Source: Hyparrhenia diplandra (Eukaryota > Streptophyta > Magnoliopsida > Poales > Poaceae). Taken from it: 64,000 bases of DNA. Below are positions 48,051 through 59,691 of this stretch, in pieces (the first letter of the stretch is position 1; each line of letters begins with the position of its first letter). The stretch lies in contig JADLZK010009181.1 of the NCBI GenBank assembly GCA_015847255.1, forward strand, positions 1,178,001 through 1,242,000, written 5' to 3'. The notes below the pieces were generated by a model, which did no database searches, was not told where the DNA came from, and saw only the letters and a program-made list of their open reading frames with translations. The position numbers and the translations under genes are program-made.

Positions 48051-48260
48051 TCAATGTCGGTTAAAAACACCGCTTGGGGTGTAGTTTCACACCGGCGGTG
48101 ATGTGTAGATCACTGCCGGGTGTAGTTTTACACCCGGCGGTGATGTGATAGATCCTTTGCGGTGCGAGATCTTTTCGCGCGGTGGTATTCGACATCACTA
48201 CAGGGTGAAAACTTAGACCGGCGGTGATTTCGAAAAATTCAACGGCCGCCGCGGTTCTCA
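48051..48260. repeat. CACTA-type subterminal repeat cluster (left)
   Basis: CCGGCGGTGAT and its complement ATCACTGCCGG recur several times with spacer CACCCGGCGGTGATGTG. CACTACAGGGTGAAAAC at 48197 is a possible terminus. The cluster matches the one at 49555-49680. Confidence 0.6.
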
Positions 48261-51040
48261 ACTCGGCGGCTCACCCTTTGCACCAATCTGCCGGCGCCTT
48301 CTGGCGCCCGTCCTCCGTTACAACGGCGGTCGACTCAACCACGCCATCTCGCCTTTTTAAGCGGCAAGGGGGGATTTGTGTTTTGCACCCGGTTTCTCCT
48401 CTCTGTTGTTGCATTCTTGGTTTGTCCGGTAGTTCCTATCCCTCTCCTCAAAATCTGAGAGGGCTTAGTTTTTGAATTTTTAGTGTCATGGGTTTGGGAT
48501 CTAGGAAATCTTTTTTCTCCTTATTTGCCTTGTTCTTCGTCCTCGATCTTCTTTGCTAGCGGTACTTTTCAGTTCCACATACATATGGCCTTTCTTTGGG
48601 AGAAAGCCCTCCATATCTGAATATGCCTAGTCCAAGAAAATGGTTTACGAGAAAAGGTGCTAGAAGAGTCTTACCGATGAAGGAGAGACACAGGGGCTTG
48701 CGGCTTACTGTGGGTGCCATGATTCAAGATCGAACTCACGGACTCATATTAAGAGTCAGGAGTCCTTGTGCTTTGGGGTGCTAGTGTTAACCAATATCCC
48801 GGGCACATGGGCATATAGTATCTCGAATCATATGGTGCATCCATGGAAAAATAATGACCATTGGACCTAGTTTGTGATTTCATCCTCGGTCCAATGGTCA
48901 AGTTTGGGGGCTGAAGATGAAGCTCCCGGTGAATCTCATCCTCAAACCTCCTCAATGAGTGCACGTAGCGGCCCTCGCCACTTCTTCGATCCGAGGAGAT
49001 GCTACAAGAGACTTCTTGAGGTGGTTAAATTTTAATGTGTTTGTACACTTTGATTGTAGCATTGACCTATCGTGAATTGGTCTTTGTTACCGTATATTTA
49101 GTTCTATGTAAGGTCTTTGCTATGGAAATATATGTAATGTAAGGTCTTTGTTATGGAAATATATGCAATCAAATTTCTTATCATTTGTATTTCTGTTTGA
49201 TATGAATCTTGATTGTCTCTTCGATACCTTTGAGTTCCCATTTTTTTACCCTTCATCGAACATAATAAAGGCGGTTGTAATAAAGGCGGTTGCGTCAATG
49301 AAATATGCTGCATATTGTGAGGAAAATTCAACAGATATATCCAAATCTAATGTGAATGAAATAAAGTTATATATGTAACAAAACAAAGAACAGATAATTA
49401 ATTTTATTCACATCCATATCCCCTTAAGAACAGAGATAACCAAAACCCCAAATTAGCGTGAAGCATCTACTGTACATATAAAGACCTTTGCAACAATGCA
49501 TGCATGCAAAACCGAGTGAAGTGACAACACTTTGTGAATTCCTTTGCTTGCGGATACATACAAACAACCGGTAGTGATATTGTATTCATTGCCGGCTCCA
49601 TTCAAATAACCGGTAGTCATGTTGTTATCACTACCGGGTATATCTTAATACCCGGCGGTGATGTACCTACCGACCGATCAAGCTGCTATAAATCAAGGCG
49701 CCCGGCGCATCCACACACATACCCAAGCACGCACCCACGAGCTCGGTCACCCCCGCGCGAAATCCTTTCAGTTCTTTTCTCTCTCTCTCTCTCTTTCTAG
49801 GAGATTTGTTCATGGCTCGAGGATATTACATTGGTAAGGATATTTTTTTTCTTGTCTAGAATTCCTATATATATGCATATAAACAATACATATATATATA
49901 CTATATATATTTATGAGGTTTATCCTTTTTTTCTTTTTTTTATCGCAAATTTGGTGGTATGAGCGGTCCTCCCGCCTTTGCCGCCACCACAAGAAACCCA
50001 GGTTTCCTGGCGATGAGCCATTCGCCCACGGTGTGGACACAAGGCCATTCCCTTATCCGGTCATCGTATGTAATTTTTTTTTCTAATATTTTTTTATTTC
50101 TTATTTTACTATAACAAATATATGGATAATTAGTTTAACTTAACATCATTTTATTGCATTTATATATGTTTCACAGACTTTATCCCCAATACAATGGCTA
50201 GAACTTGCGACTTAGCCAGTTCTCTATCTACGGTTTTGTGGAGACCACGACATCTAGAGCATCGCCACCGGTCATCAACTATATACGTGTGAAATAAGTT
50301 TTTTACATCCCTTCGAGGATTCCAGGACACAAATGACCACCTAATCCACGAGGGGAAAGCGAGAGAAACGACCGAGCAAAGCGCAAAGTACCATGCCGTT
50401 TTCTTGTGCTTAGATTCTCTTCGGCGTGTTTGCTACATTGTGCGATTTCTCGCACTTCAAGATATTTGCCTTGTCTGGCGATAATATCCCCCCCATGGCA
50501 ATATAGCGAATATGTTGGGAGTTACAACCATGATGATGTGGTAATAAATTAAATTCATCATTTTGGCAATGCATATTAGATAGATTCACATCATCCTCAT
50601 TCATTTTGATTCTCCCACTTGCAGATTTTGCTCCACGATCTTACTTATCTTTGCATGTGGCTTGGCGCCGTTCTCGACCAAGCTACGAACCGACTTCGAA
50701 TACGATTGAGACTTACGTGCACACCTTGGCGACAAACTACGGAAGGGCGACAATGCGCATAAGGTTTACTAACTTAGGCACCGGGTCGATTCATGAGGTT
50801 ATATCTATGGTCGAGCATTTTTCGTCCTTGCGAGGGGCGAGAGAGTGCAATCATAAGGGCATTGACCTTCATCGACTCAAGCGGATACTTAATCCGTGAC
50901 ATCAATTACCGATATTTCTACAATCCTACATTACCGTGTGCATGGATCACAAAATTTGGACCCAATATTGATCGGCGGCGATGATGATGATTAGTGTGTT
51001 TAGTTTGTTAATTATTTGTAAGGTTGTATATGGTTACTTT
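48261..51040. mobile_element. CACTA-derived DNA with gene-like exons
   Basis: The stretch is bracketed on the left by CCGGCGGTGAT clusters, with a second cluster at 49555-49680. A (CT)n-rich leader and ATGGCTCGAGGATATTACAT at 49812 are followed by a donor (ATTG|GTAAGG). A piece reading HHKKPRFPGDEPFAHGVDTR ends at a donor (CATC|GTATGTAA) near 50066. An acceptor (TTTCACAG) at 50176 opens a third piece, and an open frame lies at 50606-50899. Frames do not join into one ORF and I recognise no transposase domain. It may be a decayed CACTA gene or captured host exons. The outer boundaries of the element are not established. Confidence 0.4.
49555..49680. repeat. CACTA-type subterminal repeat cluster (right)
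   Basis: ACCGGTAGTGAT, ATTGCCGGC, ACCGGTAGTCAT, ATCACTACCGGG and CCCGGCGGTGATG occur within 125 bp in both orientations. This is the motif family of the 48051-48260 cluster. Confidence 0.6.
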
Positions 51041-51054
51041 CTAATTAATTTGTA

Positions 51055-53015
51055 ATGTTCTTGTGGCCCATGTGGTCTCAAACTTTTTTCGAGCCTTTCA
51101 CATGCAAATGGGGAAGCACCCGCAGTTTGAGATTTTTCGGAGTTGGTTTCGTACTTTTCCAGTTTATTTGAATTTCTTGACGCCACCTTGTAATTATAGT
51201 TTGGCGTGCGTGCATCTAAAAAAGAGCCGGAATCTTTGCTAGACTTTTCCACAGGGGTCTCATGTGTGCCCTAGGAGGCAAATCACCGTGGAGGTCCAAG
51301 AAAAATTCTTGTGTTTCCATGGCTTAATTAGCCTTCGTCGCCGGTTTAGCTAGAAGAAAATCATAGTAATTAAAATATTTATCGAGGAAAAACCTAAGAA
51401 CTTGTGTGGGGTCATATTTTGGGTGTACATGACTGAAAAAAAAATTCAAGCCATTTCCACCAAGGAGGATTACACATCCTTCCGCAAGAGGCACATGATC
51501 TCTACCATCGAACCCGAGGACTATCACGGTGTAGTTCTTGTGCTCCATGTGGTTCATATGTTTGCGGTGTTGTAGTGGTCTCAAACTTTTTCTGAGCCTT
51601 TCACATGCAAATTGGGAAGCACCCCGAAGTTTGAGATTTTTCGGAGTTGGTTTGGTACTTTTTCGGTTTATTTTAATTTCTGTGACGCCACCTTGTAATT
51701 ATAGTTTGAAGCTGGCGTACCCACGAAAAGAGTCGGAATCTTTGCTAAATTTTTCCACGAGGGTCTCATGTGCCCTAGGAGGCAAATCACCGTGGAGGTC
51801 CAAGAAAAATTCTTGTGTTTCCATGGTTTAATTAGCCTTAAATCGCCCGGTTTAGCTAGAAGAAAATCATAGTAATTAAAATATTTATCGAGAAAAACCT
51901 AAGAACTTGTGTGGGGTTATATTTTGGGTGTACATGGCTGGAAAAAAAAAAAAATTCAAGCCATTTCCACCAAGGAGGATTACACATCCTTCACGGAGGC
52001 ACATGATCCCTACCATCGAACCATGACTATCTGATTGTAGTTCTTGTGCTCCATGTGGTTCATATGTTTGCCGGTGTTGTAGTGGTCTCAAACTTTTTCT
52101 CGAGCCTTTCACATGCAAATTGGGAAGCACCCACGAAGTTTGAGATTTTTAGGAGTTGGTTTGGTACTTTTTCGGTTTATTTGAATTTAAATAACACGCT
52201 ACCTTGTAATTATAGTTTGAACTGGCGTACCCATTAAAAGAGCAGGAATCTTTGCTAGACTTTTCCCGAGGGTCTTATGTGCCCTAGGAGGCAAATCACC
52301 GTGGAGGTCCAAGAAAAATTCTTGTGTTTCCATGGTTTAATTTAGCCTTCGTCGCCCGGTTTAGCTAGAAGAAAAATCATAGTAATTAAAATATTTATCA
52401 GAAAAACCTAAGAACTTGTGTGGGGTCATATTTTGGGTGTACATGGCTGGGAAAAAAAAAAATTCAAGTCATTTCCACCAAGGAGGATTACACATCCTTC
52501 ACAGAGGCACATGATCCCTACCATCGAACGGGGACTATACGGTGTAGTTCTTGTGCTCCATGTGGTTCATATGTTTGCCGATGTTGTAGTGGTCTTAAAC
52601 TTTTTCTGAGCCTTTCACATGCAAATTGGGAAGCACCCACGAAGTTTGAGATTTTTCGGAGTTGGTTTCGTACTTTTCGGTTTATTTGAATTTCAGCGCG
52701 ACGCCACCTTGTAATTATAGTTTGAACCGGCGTACCCACCGAAAAGAGCCGAATCTTTGCTAGACTTTTCCACAGGGGTCTCATGTGCCCTAGGAGGCAA
52801 ATCACCGTGGAGGTCCAAGAAAAATTCTTGTGTTTCCATGGTTTAATTAGCCTTTCGCCGGTTTAGCTAGAAGAAAATCATAGTAATTAAAATATTTATC
52901 GAGAAAAAAACCTAAGAACTTGTGTGGGGTCATATTTTGGGTGTACATGGCTGGGGGAAAAAAATTCAAGCCATTTCCACCATGGAGGATTACACATCCT
53001 TCACAAAGGTACATG
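51055..53015. repeat. Long tandem array, about 505-bp unit, four copies
   Basis: The landmark GAGCCTTTCACATGCAAAT recurs at about 51091, 51594, 52102 and 52608 (spacings 503, 508, 506). Each unit then has AAGTTTGAGATTTTTCGGAG, CCACCTTGTAATTATAGTTT, GTGCCCTAGGAGGCAAATCA, CCGTGGAGGTCCAAGAAAAA, GTTTAGCTAGAAGAAAATCA and GGGGTCATATTTTGGGTGTA. Copies are highly similar, differing mostly by small indels. Short ORFs on both strands repeat with the unit but are interrupted differently in each copy, so coding is doubtful. It lies just right of CACTA-derived DNA. Confidence 0.9.
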
Positions 53016-53019
53016 ATCA

Positions 53020-55000
53020 TCCATGAAGTGGCGGCATTTCTATTTCAGCTGGCGGTTGCGTGTAATAACCTAAGGCGGCCGAATAGGATTGGGGTGAAAT
53101 TTTCCAAATCTATCTGAACCTCCCGCCATTTAGTTTCCCCCACCGCTATACATGGGCATGCGGCCCGGAGCCGCCCGACCGCCCCGTGGCCCGGCAAGTG
53201 GCCGGCCCGAGCCACCAAGGCACCACGTGCACAGGCCGCCTGCGGCTGCAGGCCCGTCCACGAGGCACGCCGGTGTGGTGCCAAAGTAACAGCCAATAGA
53301 ATGTCCCATGCAACGACCCACGGCCCAAGCGGAAGCGGCCCAACCTAATGGCCCAAAACATCAAGCAAGCCTAACTGCCTCACGGCCGAACACCCCGGCG
53401 GCGGGGACCCCGTGAGCGGCGTGACCCGTCCTCGTGCTCCCGTCACTCCACGCGATCATCGGCGGCAGCATCTCCGTGCTCGTCGTCGACACCGCCCGGC
53501 GCCGACCCTCGCCCGGCGGCGCCGCGCTGCCCGCGCGCGCCCGCCCGGGAGGCCGCAGCGTTAGCGCCCATACCCGGCCAGCGCCGTCTCGAGCTTCAGC
53601 GGCCGCGCGCGCCTGCTCCGCCTCGGTGCTCGCCAACGGCGCCGTCCTCGACCTCGGCGGCCGCGCAGCCCCTGCTCCGCCAGGTGCTCGCCGTCCTCAA
53701 CCTCGGCGGCAGCGCGCCTTCGCTCCCGCCTCGGTGCTCGCGTCGTCCTCGACTCCGGCACGCCCGGCACGACGGGCGGTGCGGCATAACCAAGCGGCCC
53801 GCGGGCCTTGCAGGTCACGGCCGGCGAGCGAAGCACGCCGGCGGCCGCGGCGCCGGCGGCGGCACGGGCGACGCGGCGCTGGCGGGCGTGGCGGCCGCGG
53901 CTGCGGCCGCGATGAACAACTATACCCACCGCGCCCAAACCCGGCCTTGCCTATATATATAGGTGAGTGGCTCCTGAGCGAAATTTTGGCAAGCCATTTG
54001 AACACCGCGCCATTCTCGTTCCCACTACCGAAAGAGCACCGATTCGCCGACCGGAGGCGCACCACCAACTCCAACGTCGCCGTTAGTGCGTCCCTTTACG
54101 CAAGCGCTGGGCCGTCGTTCGCGATCCCTGGTCGCTCCACTCCGGCGGGAATCGAGGCTTGGCGGCGTTCTCCCACGCCGCACTCCTCCACTCCGGCGTC
54201 CCCAACGCCGCGTCGGCATCCTCTCGCCTTCGGCCCCTTCCCACGGTGAGAACTAATTATCCCTTTAGGTGTACGAGTTTTTACCTATGAGAATGAGAAC
54301 TAATTCGCCCGCTGTCCTAGCCTCGCGTTGCTGCTTGGTCTTCCTCCACGCCCGACGGAGGACCGCCGCCACACCCTCTCGCCGTCCACGGCCTCACGCG
54401 CCGTCTTCCTCTTCACCGCCCGACCCATTACCGTCCGCGACCTTGTCCTCCGAAATCCTCCAAGACAAGATAGGGGCGCCGCGAGGCGCATGAAAGCTTG
54501 GTGAGTGCGTCGGTCACTGCCCCCTTGAGGTGTTCGTTGAAATGCCCGTCTCGGTCACCGCAACTTTGTGCTCGAATTGTGATTGAAATTCATGAGTTAG
54601 TGTTGTTCGAAAATCGAGTTTGGATATTTTAAATATATGCCGTTTTCTCCGAGACATATTTGCTAGTAATAATAAAGAGAGGTCAATAGTTGCAAAGGCA
54701 TATGCGTGGTTAGTATAACCCATTTTTTTCACTCACTGCTGGCAGCATCTCCCCACACCGTAGAAAAGTTCAAGTAACTGTAGAAAGGCAGAAAGATTTT
54801 AGCATTGAAACCATCTAGAAACTCATTGGGGCCTTGGGGGCACAAGAAACTTCAACGACAGGGATATCACAATTATTGTCCCATGTGTATTAAATGGTTC
54901 AGAGGGTTGAGAGGGACAAGGTATCAAGGTAATACCACTAATAGAGGATGTAGATTCCAAAGTAGAGTAATCTGCTAATATGGTTGTACATGGAATATAT
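53020..55000. other. GC-rich unassigned region
   Basis: GGCGG-type words near 53030-53080 may be the right side of the CACTA-derived block. From 53150 to 54480 the DNA is very GC-rich, with long overlapping ORFs on both strands (53434-54249 plus, 53561-53938 minus) whose translations are Ala/Arg/Pro/Ser-rich. A TATATATATAGG motif at 53953 could be a TATA box for a plus-strand transcript starting near 53985. No domain was recognised. Confidence 0.4.
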
Positions 55001-55003
55001 TTA

Positions 55004-55246
55004 GGAGTTGTTTAGTTTCTAGCCATAACCTAACTAACCTTAGGCAAGTGTGGTAAGGTGTGTTAAGGAAATTGGTGGTCACACTTTGTTTTGCATAAAG
55101 GAATTTTATCACACTTTTGTACTCTATGATATGTGGAGCCTCAAAAAAATCTTGCTTAAGCTTTATCACCAACCAAACACTTGCTAATTTGGTCAAACTT
55201 GTCAAAGATAAGTGTGGCATAGTGTGGCTAAGAACCAAATATCCCC
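55004..55246. mobile_element. Tourist-like (PIF/Harbinger) MITE
   Basis: TTA (55001-55003 and 55247-55249) flanks both ends as a 3-bp target duplication. The termini GGAGTTGTTTAGTTTCTAGC and its complement CTAAGAACCAAATATCCCC form an imperfect inverted repeat. Subterminal TAAGTGTGGCATAGTGTGGC pairs with CTTAGGCAAGTGTGG-like words. It is non-coding. Confidence 0.8.
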
Positions 55247-55563
55247 TTATATATTATTGTTAGTCATACGAGGTAGATACTTATATGTTGCATTTTTAAT
55301 GTAGGGAAGCGAGTTGAAGAGTGTGTTATAATATAAATTCAAGAGTAGAAATATAGCATGGTGTTCTATAGAATCAATTTCCATCTCCCATTCTATCAAT
55401 TTGAGATAGTCTTGTATGTGAACTTAGAAAAGTCATGAAACGTCAATTCCAAGTAAAACTAAGTAGATTCTAATCCTCTAAAATGAAAGGATCTATATTG
55501 TACCTATATGAAAGCATGCAACAGTTACATTACCGAATCAAAAGTCATTACTGGCCTTTGAGC

Positions 55564-55679
55564 CACCTCACTGTCACTGATAAAGTGATAATGACTCTTT
55601 AAGAAAGGAACCCATCTTTCTCACCTCACTGTCACTGATAAAGTGATAATGACTCTTTAAGAAAGGAACCCATCTTTCT
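55564..55679. repeat. 58-bp perfect tandem duplication
   Basis: CACCTCACTGTCACTGATAA through GGAACCCATCTTTCT occurs at 55564-55621 and 55622-55679 without visible change, indicating a recent event. Confidence 0.9.
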
Positions 55680-56297
55680 TAGAGAGATGGTTATATTATA
55701 TTGTTAAACTAGCCTCGTGTTGGGAAAAGGAGTGGATCACAGTTGTCTGCCCCCACGTGATGGAATCTGTTGAGAGAGACTCTCGTACTAATGGATCTTG
55801 TACTCGTAATAACGGGAGGTCCTCACCGGAGTACTAACATATCAAGAAAAATCCTCAAATTAATCAAAAAAATATTTGGTTATTAATTCGATGTAAACTC
55901 TAATCATTGTTTACAATTATTATAGCCATTTTTTTGTCATACAGACACGTTTGAAACATTCAAATAGTTTACAGTAACTCCAGCCGGATGCGACAGTAAT
56001 ACATAGGCGTGCATATAATGTAGAGAGCCCGAGCGAACAAGCAAAGCATAGCCTCAAAGCAAGCTATCTCACTGATTGACATGGCTTCCCTCCACTCCAC
56101 CACCATCTTCCTCTGTGGACGCCAGAGGGCGTGGAGAGCTCCATCGACGACGCCCCGCCGTGTGGGACGTGCCAACGGATCACGCCCGATCGGGGGGCAA
56201 GTGCGCTGGCGGACTCCATGGCCGGCCTTAGTTGCGGGCCTGTCGGGGGAATGCGACCCCTCTAGGGCCCGGCGTGGCGGATGAAACCACCACATCC
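55680..56297. other. Intergenic, no gene seen
   Basis: AT-rich DNA to about 56070, then a GC-rich segment that runs into the probable LINE tail. No supported coding. Confidence 0.4.
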
Positions 56298-56897
56298 GTG
56301 GTAACCACAGCTGTCCTCACGGCGCATCCGTCGCCGCGCCTTCCTCGGCTCCATCACCCCCCTGGCGAAAGAGCCTGCGATTGAGGGCCGCGGTGCTCGG
56401 ACTTCCAGGCTCTGGTCGACCGGCGACTAGGGGGCTAAAAGCGCAGCTCGGGCTTCTTTGCTAAGTCCGCCTAGCGTGACCCCATCCGGAACACTAGGCG
56501 CTCACGGGTAATGCTGAGCAGTTGGAGGGCCGTCCGGCAAACAATCTTCCCGGCTCACGACCCGACGTTGAAAGCGCGTTTCCACCGCCACTTTGGAGGG
56601 AATGTCACGTCGGAGAAGAGGGAGATGATGCGGGGACTTTCCCCATGATGCGCCCTCGTCGTTCGAGGGCCGGGCCGTTAGGGACCCGATCCGACTTCCG
56701 GTTGTCGTCGTCCTTTTATTTGTAGCGCATTGGTCATCTTAGTACAACGTCTCGTTCCAACCGTTAAAGCCGGGCGCCTTGTGTTGTGTGTGCCCACTTT
56801 TTGACCTTTGGTATCTCGCCATCGGCCAATGTCGGGTTTATACGAACTCTGATTTTTCTTAATGCAATACGTGCTAAAGCACGCTTTCAAAAAAAAA
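56298..56897 (+). mobile_element. Probable LINE 3' end
   Basis: The stretch ends with TTTTCTTAATGCAATACGTG CTAAAGCACGC-type sequence followed by an A-run at 56889-56897, a 3' end seen in plant L1-like LINEs, preceded by a TATTTGTAGC-type 3' UTR. Upstream frames are broken and no reverse-transcriptase motif was read, so this would be a 5'-truncated copy. Confidence 0.35.
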
Positions 56898-56979
56898 TCT
56901 TCCTTTGTGACGTCTTCGTCCTCGCCGTTGCTATCTACTTTCGCAGCCACGACACTGGTGGTAGCAGTGCCACCACCAC

Positions 56980-58119
56980 TGTCGGTGTTTTGAGAACCGG
57001 GGTATCCCAAGCACCGGCAATAATTTATAGGCTGTGCGCTCCCCGCCTGATGGCGTGTGCGAGCTGGAAGACGAAGAGTTTATCCTGGTTCAGGCCACGG
57101 GGCCCTACATCCAGCAGTTGTGACCTTTCGTATTACTTCGCACCAAATGTGCACAAGAACCAAAGTGATTACAAGAGTTTTCCGAGAATGAAGGAGAACT
57201 CCAATCCCAGGACGAGATGACTCAGTGTGTAAACTTAGAAGTGTCGATCCGTTCTATTGTGGCATTACTCTCCCTTTTATAGTGTAAAGGAGAGATGATA
57301 TGTACAATACGTGTCGTGTACAAACGCTAAGGTGTCTACCGTCCGGGGCCGTAGGCGTATCATGCCCGAGCCCGGACCTTGGGTTCCCTGAAGGGAATGC
57401 CCTGGTGTGGACGCGTGTCCATGCGTCTCCCGTGTCCGTGTCCGTCGCCCGAAGGGGGGGGGGGTCTCCCGAGGGCCCAATGGGGATCCTCTGATCCCAG
57501 TGCGAACCTTGGCTTGTTTGGATTGCATCGTGGTGTGGTGTCAATGCCCCAGGGTCTTCGATACGTGTCGAGGGGAGGTGGAGCGTTAAGCAAATGAATA
57601 GTGCGTTTTGTGTTTTCTCGCGGCACGATGGCGTGTGATGTAACTGCTCCCTTTATGTCCCATCAACAGGGGATGCGAGGAGATAACGGAGCAGGTGAAT
57701 CGACAGGGCAATCGATTGCCCTGTCACCGTGGCCAGTGAAGCAGGGGCATTGAATGCGGCTGCCCCCCACTACCGGGCTGGAATTCCCAAGGTGCGCCCG
57801 AGGCTACATACCCCGAGAAAGAGAAGCCGGCAGATCGGGTTCTCCTACCCTCGGGCGAGGCGGAGAAGCCTCGCCGGGGGTCCCAATCCCTAGGTAGGGA
57901 CTACCTTCGGGGGAACCCGTGCCTTCGGGCAAGGCGGAACTAGGCCCCGAGGCTCCTTGACCCTCGGATTAAGGTCGAGGCTAAGGTGAGAGCATGCCTT
58001 ATGGGCTAATGTTGTACTATTGGGGGCCGATTCGGTCCATATACCAATGGGCTAAAATGAGCCTGTCATGCAGATTGTTTTTCTAGTCCTTCTTCTCCAT
58101 ACTCACGATGGTCCCAACA
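56980..58119 (-). mobile_element. Ty3/gypsy (Tat-like) 3' LTR, 1.14 kb
   Basis: On the minus strand it runs from TGTTGGGACCATCGTGAG (58119) to ...CTCAAAACACCGACA (56980), with near-matching termini TGTTGG/CCGACA. Inside it a minus-strand TATA box CTATAAAAGGG (about 57275-57283) precedes a leader-like region. The purine-rich AAAAATAAGAGT abuts the 58119 end on the minus strand, as a polypurine tract should next to a 3' LTR. The rest of the element would extend right of 58119 in minus orientation. The second LTR is outside the window, so the borders are inferred from these signals. Confidence 0.55.
57275..57283 (-). promoter_or_regulatory. TATA box of the gypsy LTR
   Basis: The minus strand reads CTATAAAAGGGAGAGT within the LTR, about 300 nt before its 3' end. 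This is a standard position for the retroelement promoter. Confidence 0.5.
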
Positions 58120-59691
58120 ACTCTTATTTTTAAGACTTCTTTGGATATCACCCTGGACCCCCTGGCTTTGTTTGGGGGTGATTTGGCGAAGTTGGGCTTT
58201 GTTGGTTGAGTATTTGGAGATGGGCTATTTCGGGCCTCCTGTTGGGCCGAAAGGATGTCCCGTACGTCAATTCTTTCTTTATAAATCTGTTGGCTAAGGG
58301 CCGGCCTTCGTCCTTCCTGGCTGTCTCCTAGCCTAGGATACGTCTAGGGTCGTAAGGCCCGGCATCGTCTTCCCACCAGTCCTCCTTTTGGGTCTTTGGG
58401 CTGTACCATCCTTCTTGGGTTTACTTTATCGTGGGCCGATTATTTTTCGCCCCCGACGGTAGCCCCCGAGGGAGTAGAATGACTCGTTCGGGGTTGACAG
58501 TTGCCCTTTGGTTTTGGTCTACTTTTGGTCTCGAGCAGTGCTTCGCTCAGCACTGACCGTCGGGTGTAGCCCCCCCGAGGCCTCGGAGGAATATTCAATT
58601 CCTCGGAGGGCTTTTCTTACTGTATTTGGTAAGATCCGAACTACCCACTAATTTGTGCAAAATGTGCAAGGGATGTCCGAGATGGGGGGCAGCCTAGAGC
58701 CCGTGCTTATGTGCGCAAAGTCGTTCCAAACCTCCCCGTCTTTTATTTACGCTCCTCGTCCGCCCTTCACGGAAGGGAGGAGGAGGGAGTTGTGCCATAC
58801 TTTGCCCGAGAGCCGAGCATGGCACACCCCATTGAGCGTTTAACGGGAAATCTAAGCGGAGTGCCCGTGCCCCGCCGGAGCAGAGTCGGGCGTGTGGTCT
58901 AGGGACGCACCCCATGAGAACTCTCGGGCCTCCTAGCGGATCCCGGTCCCGACAGGGTGGGATCCCGAGGGGGCCGGGCCTCCCACGGATGGGACATCTC
59001 TATAGCGGTTACCGTAAGTCTTAGATACGTCCAGAAATCTCGTGCTCCCGAGAGCTCAGGCTCGGCGGTTGTGCATTTCCCTTTGGTCCCCTTGCTCGGT
59101 CGATCTGAGGTATTTGTAGAAACCGGAGGGCGGCTTTTAGATCCTCGGGACCGTATGGTGAGCGCATGGCCCGGCGTCCCCTCCGGGTTACGATTGCGGT
59201 GATGTTTCGTTCCTGCCCGAGGGCTCGGAAGCGCCCCCCTCGGGGCATTTGAGTCAAGTAATGACCTGACGTTTTCGCCCCTGGAGGGGTCGGGCGTGTT
59301 TGGCTGTGCCTGGCACGCCTTTCCATGCCAGCTCATACGCGGAGGCGGCTGTTCACATCGGATGGGACGGTACCCTGCAGTATCCGCAGAGGCCACCGCT
59401 CACCGCATTTAACTGCTGGGGCCCGCTGGATGTCTGGGGTCGCCCCGCTGTCAGATCTGCTACATGTTTTCCGTTCGTGCCTGGAGGGTTAACCTGTTGA
59501 TTCGCTTTCCCCCTATATATTTAGGGGCTGCGCCGGTATCGTACAGATTCCATTCTTTCTCCCCCGCATAGAGCTCGTCCCAGTGTCTTCCCATCATTCC
59601 TGGAGCAGAGGGAAAGGAGGGCTTAGATAGAGCGAGAGAAAAGATTTAGGTTGGTCGTACTTACTTGCGTCTTTCGCCGCGGAAGAGGATT
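58120..59691. other. Retroelement internal DNA and promoter region of the plus-strand gene
   Basis: The stretch holds no domain-bearing ORF. The phrase GTAGCCCCCGAGG and relatives recur (58460, 58567). The last 180 bp carry TATA at 59514 and a purine-rich 5' leader directly before the ATG at 59692. Frames at 58899-59396 are by-products. Confidence 0.5.
59514..59522 (+). promoter_or_regulatory. TATA box of the retroelement plus-strand gene
   Basis: CCCCCTATATATTTAGGGGC is a strong TATA context about 175 nt upstream of the ATG at 59692. Transcription would start near 59545 and run opposite to the LTR promoter. Confidence 0.55.

Noticed and set aside
51055..53015. CRISPR-like array
   Set aside because: The repeat unit is ~505 bp with no short repeat/spacer alternation, and the genome is a plant's.
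53434..54249. 271-aa plus-strand ORF
   Set aside because: Ala/Arg/Pro-rich translation in GC-rich DNA with equally long antisense frames. No recognised domain.
59665..59691. Upstream start of the retroelement ORF at 59665
   Set aside because: The codon is TTG. The first ATG is at 59692, and the family N-terminus fits it.
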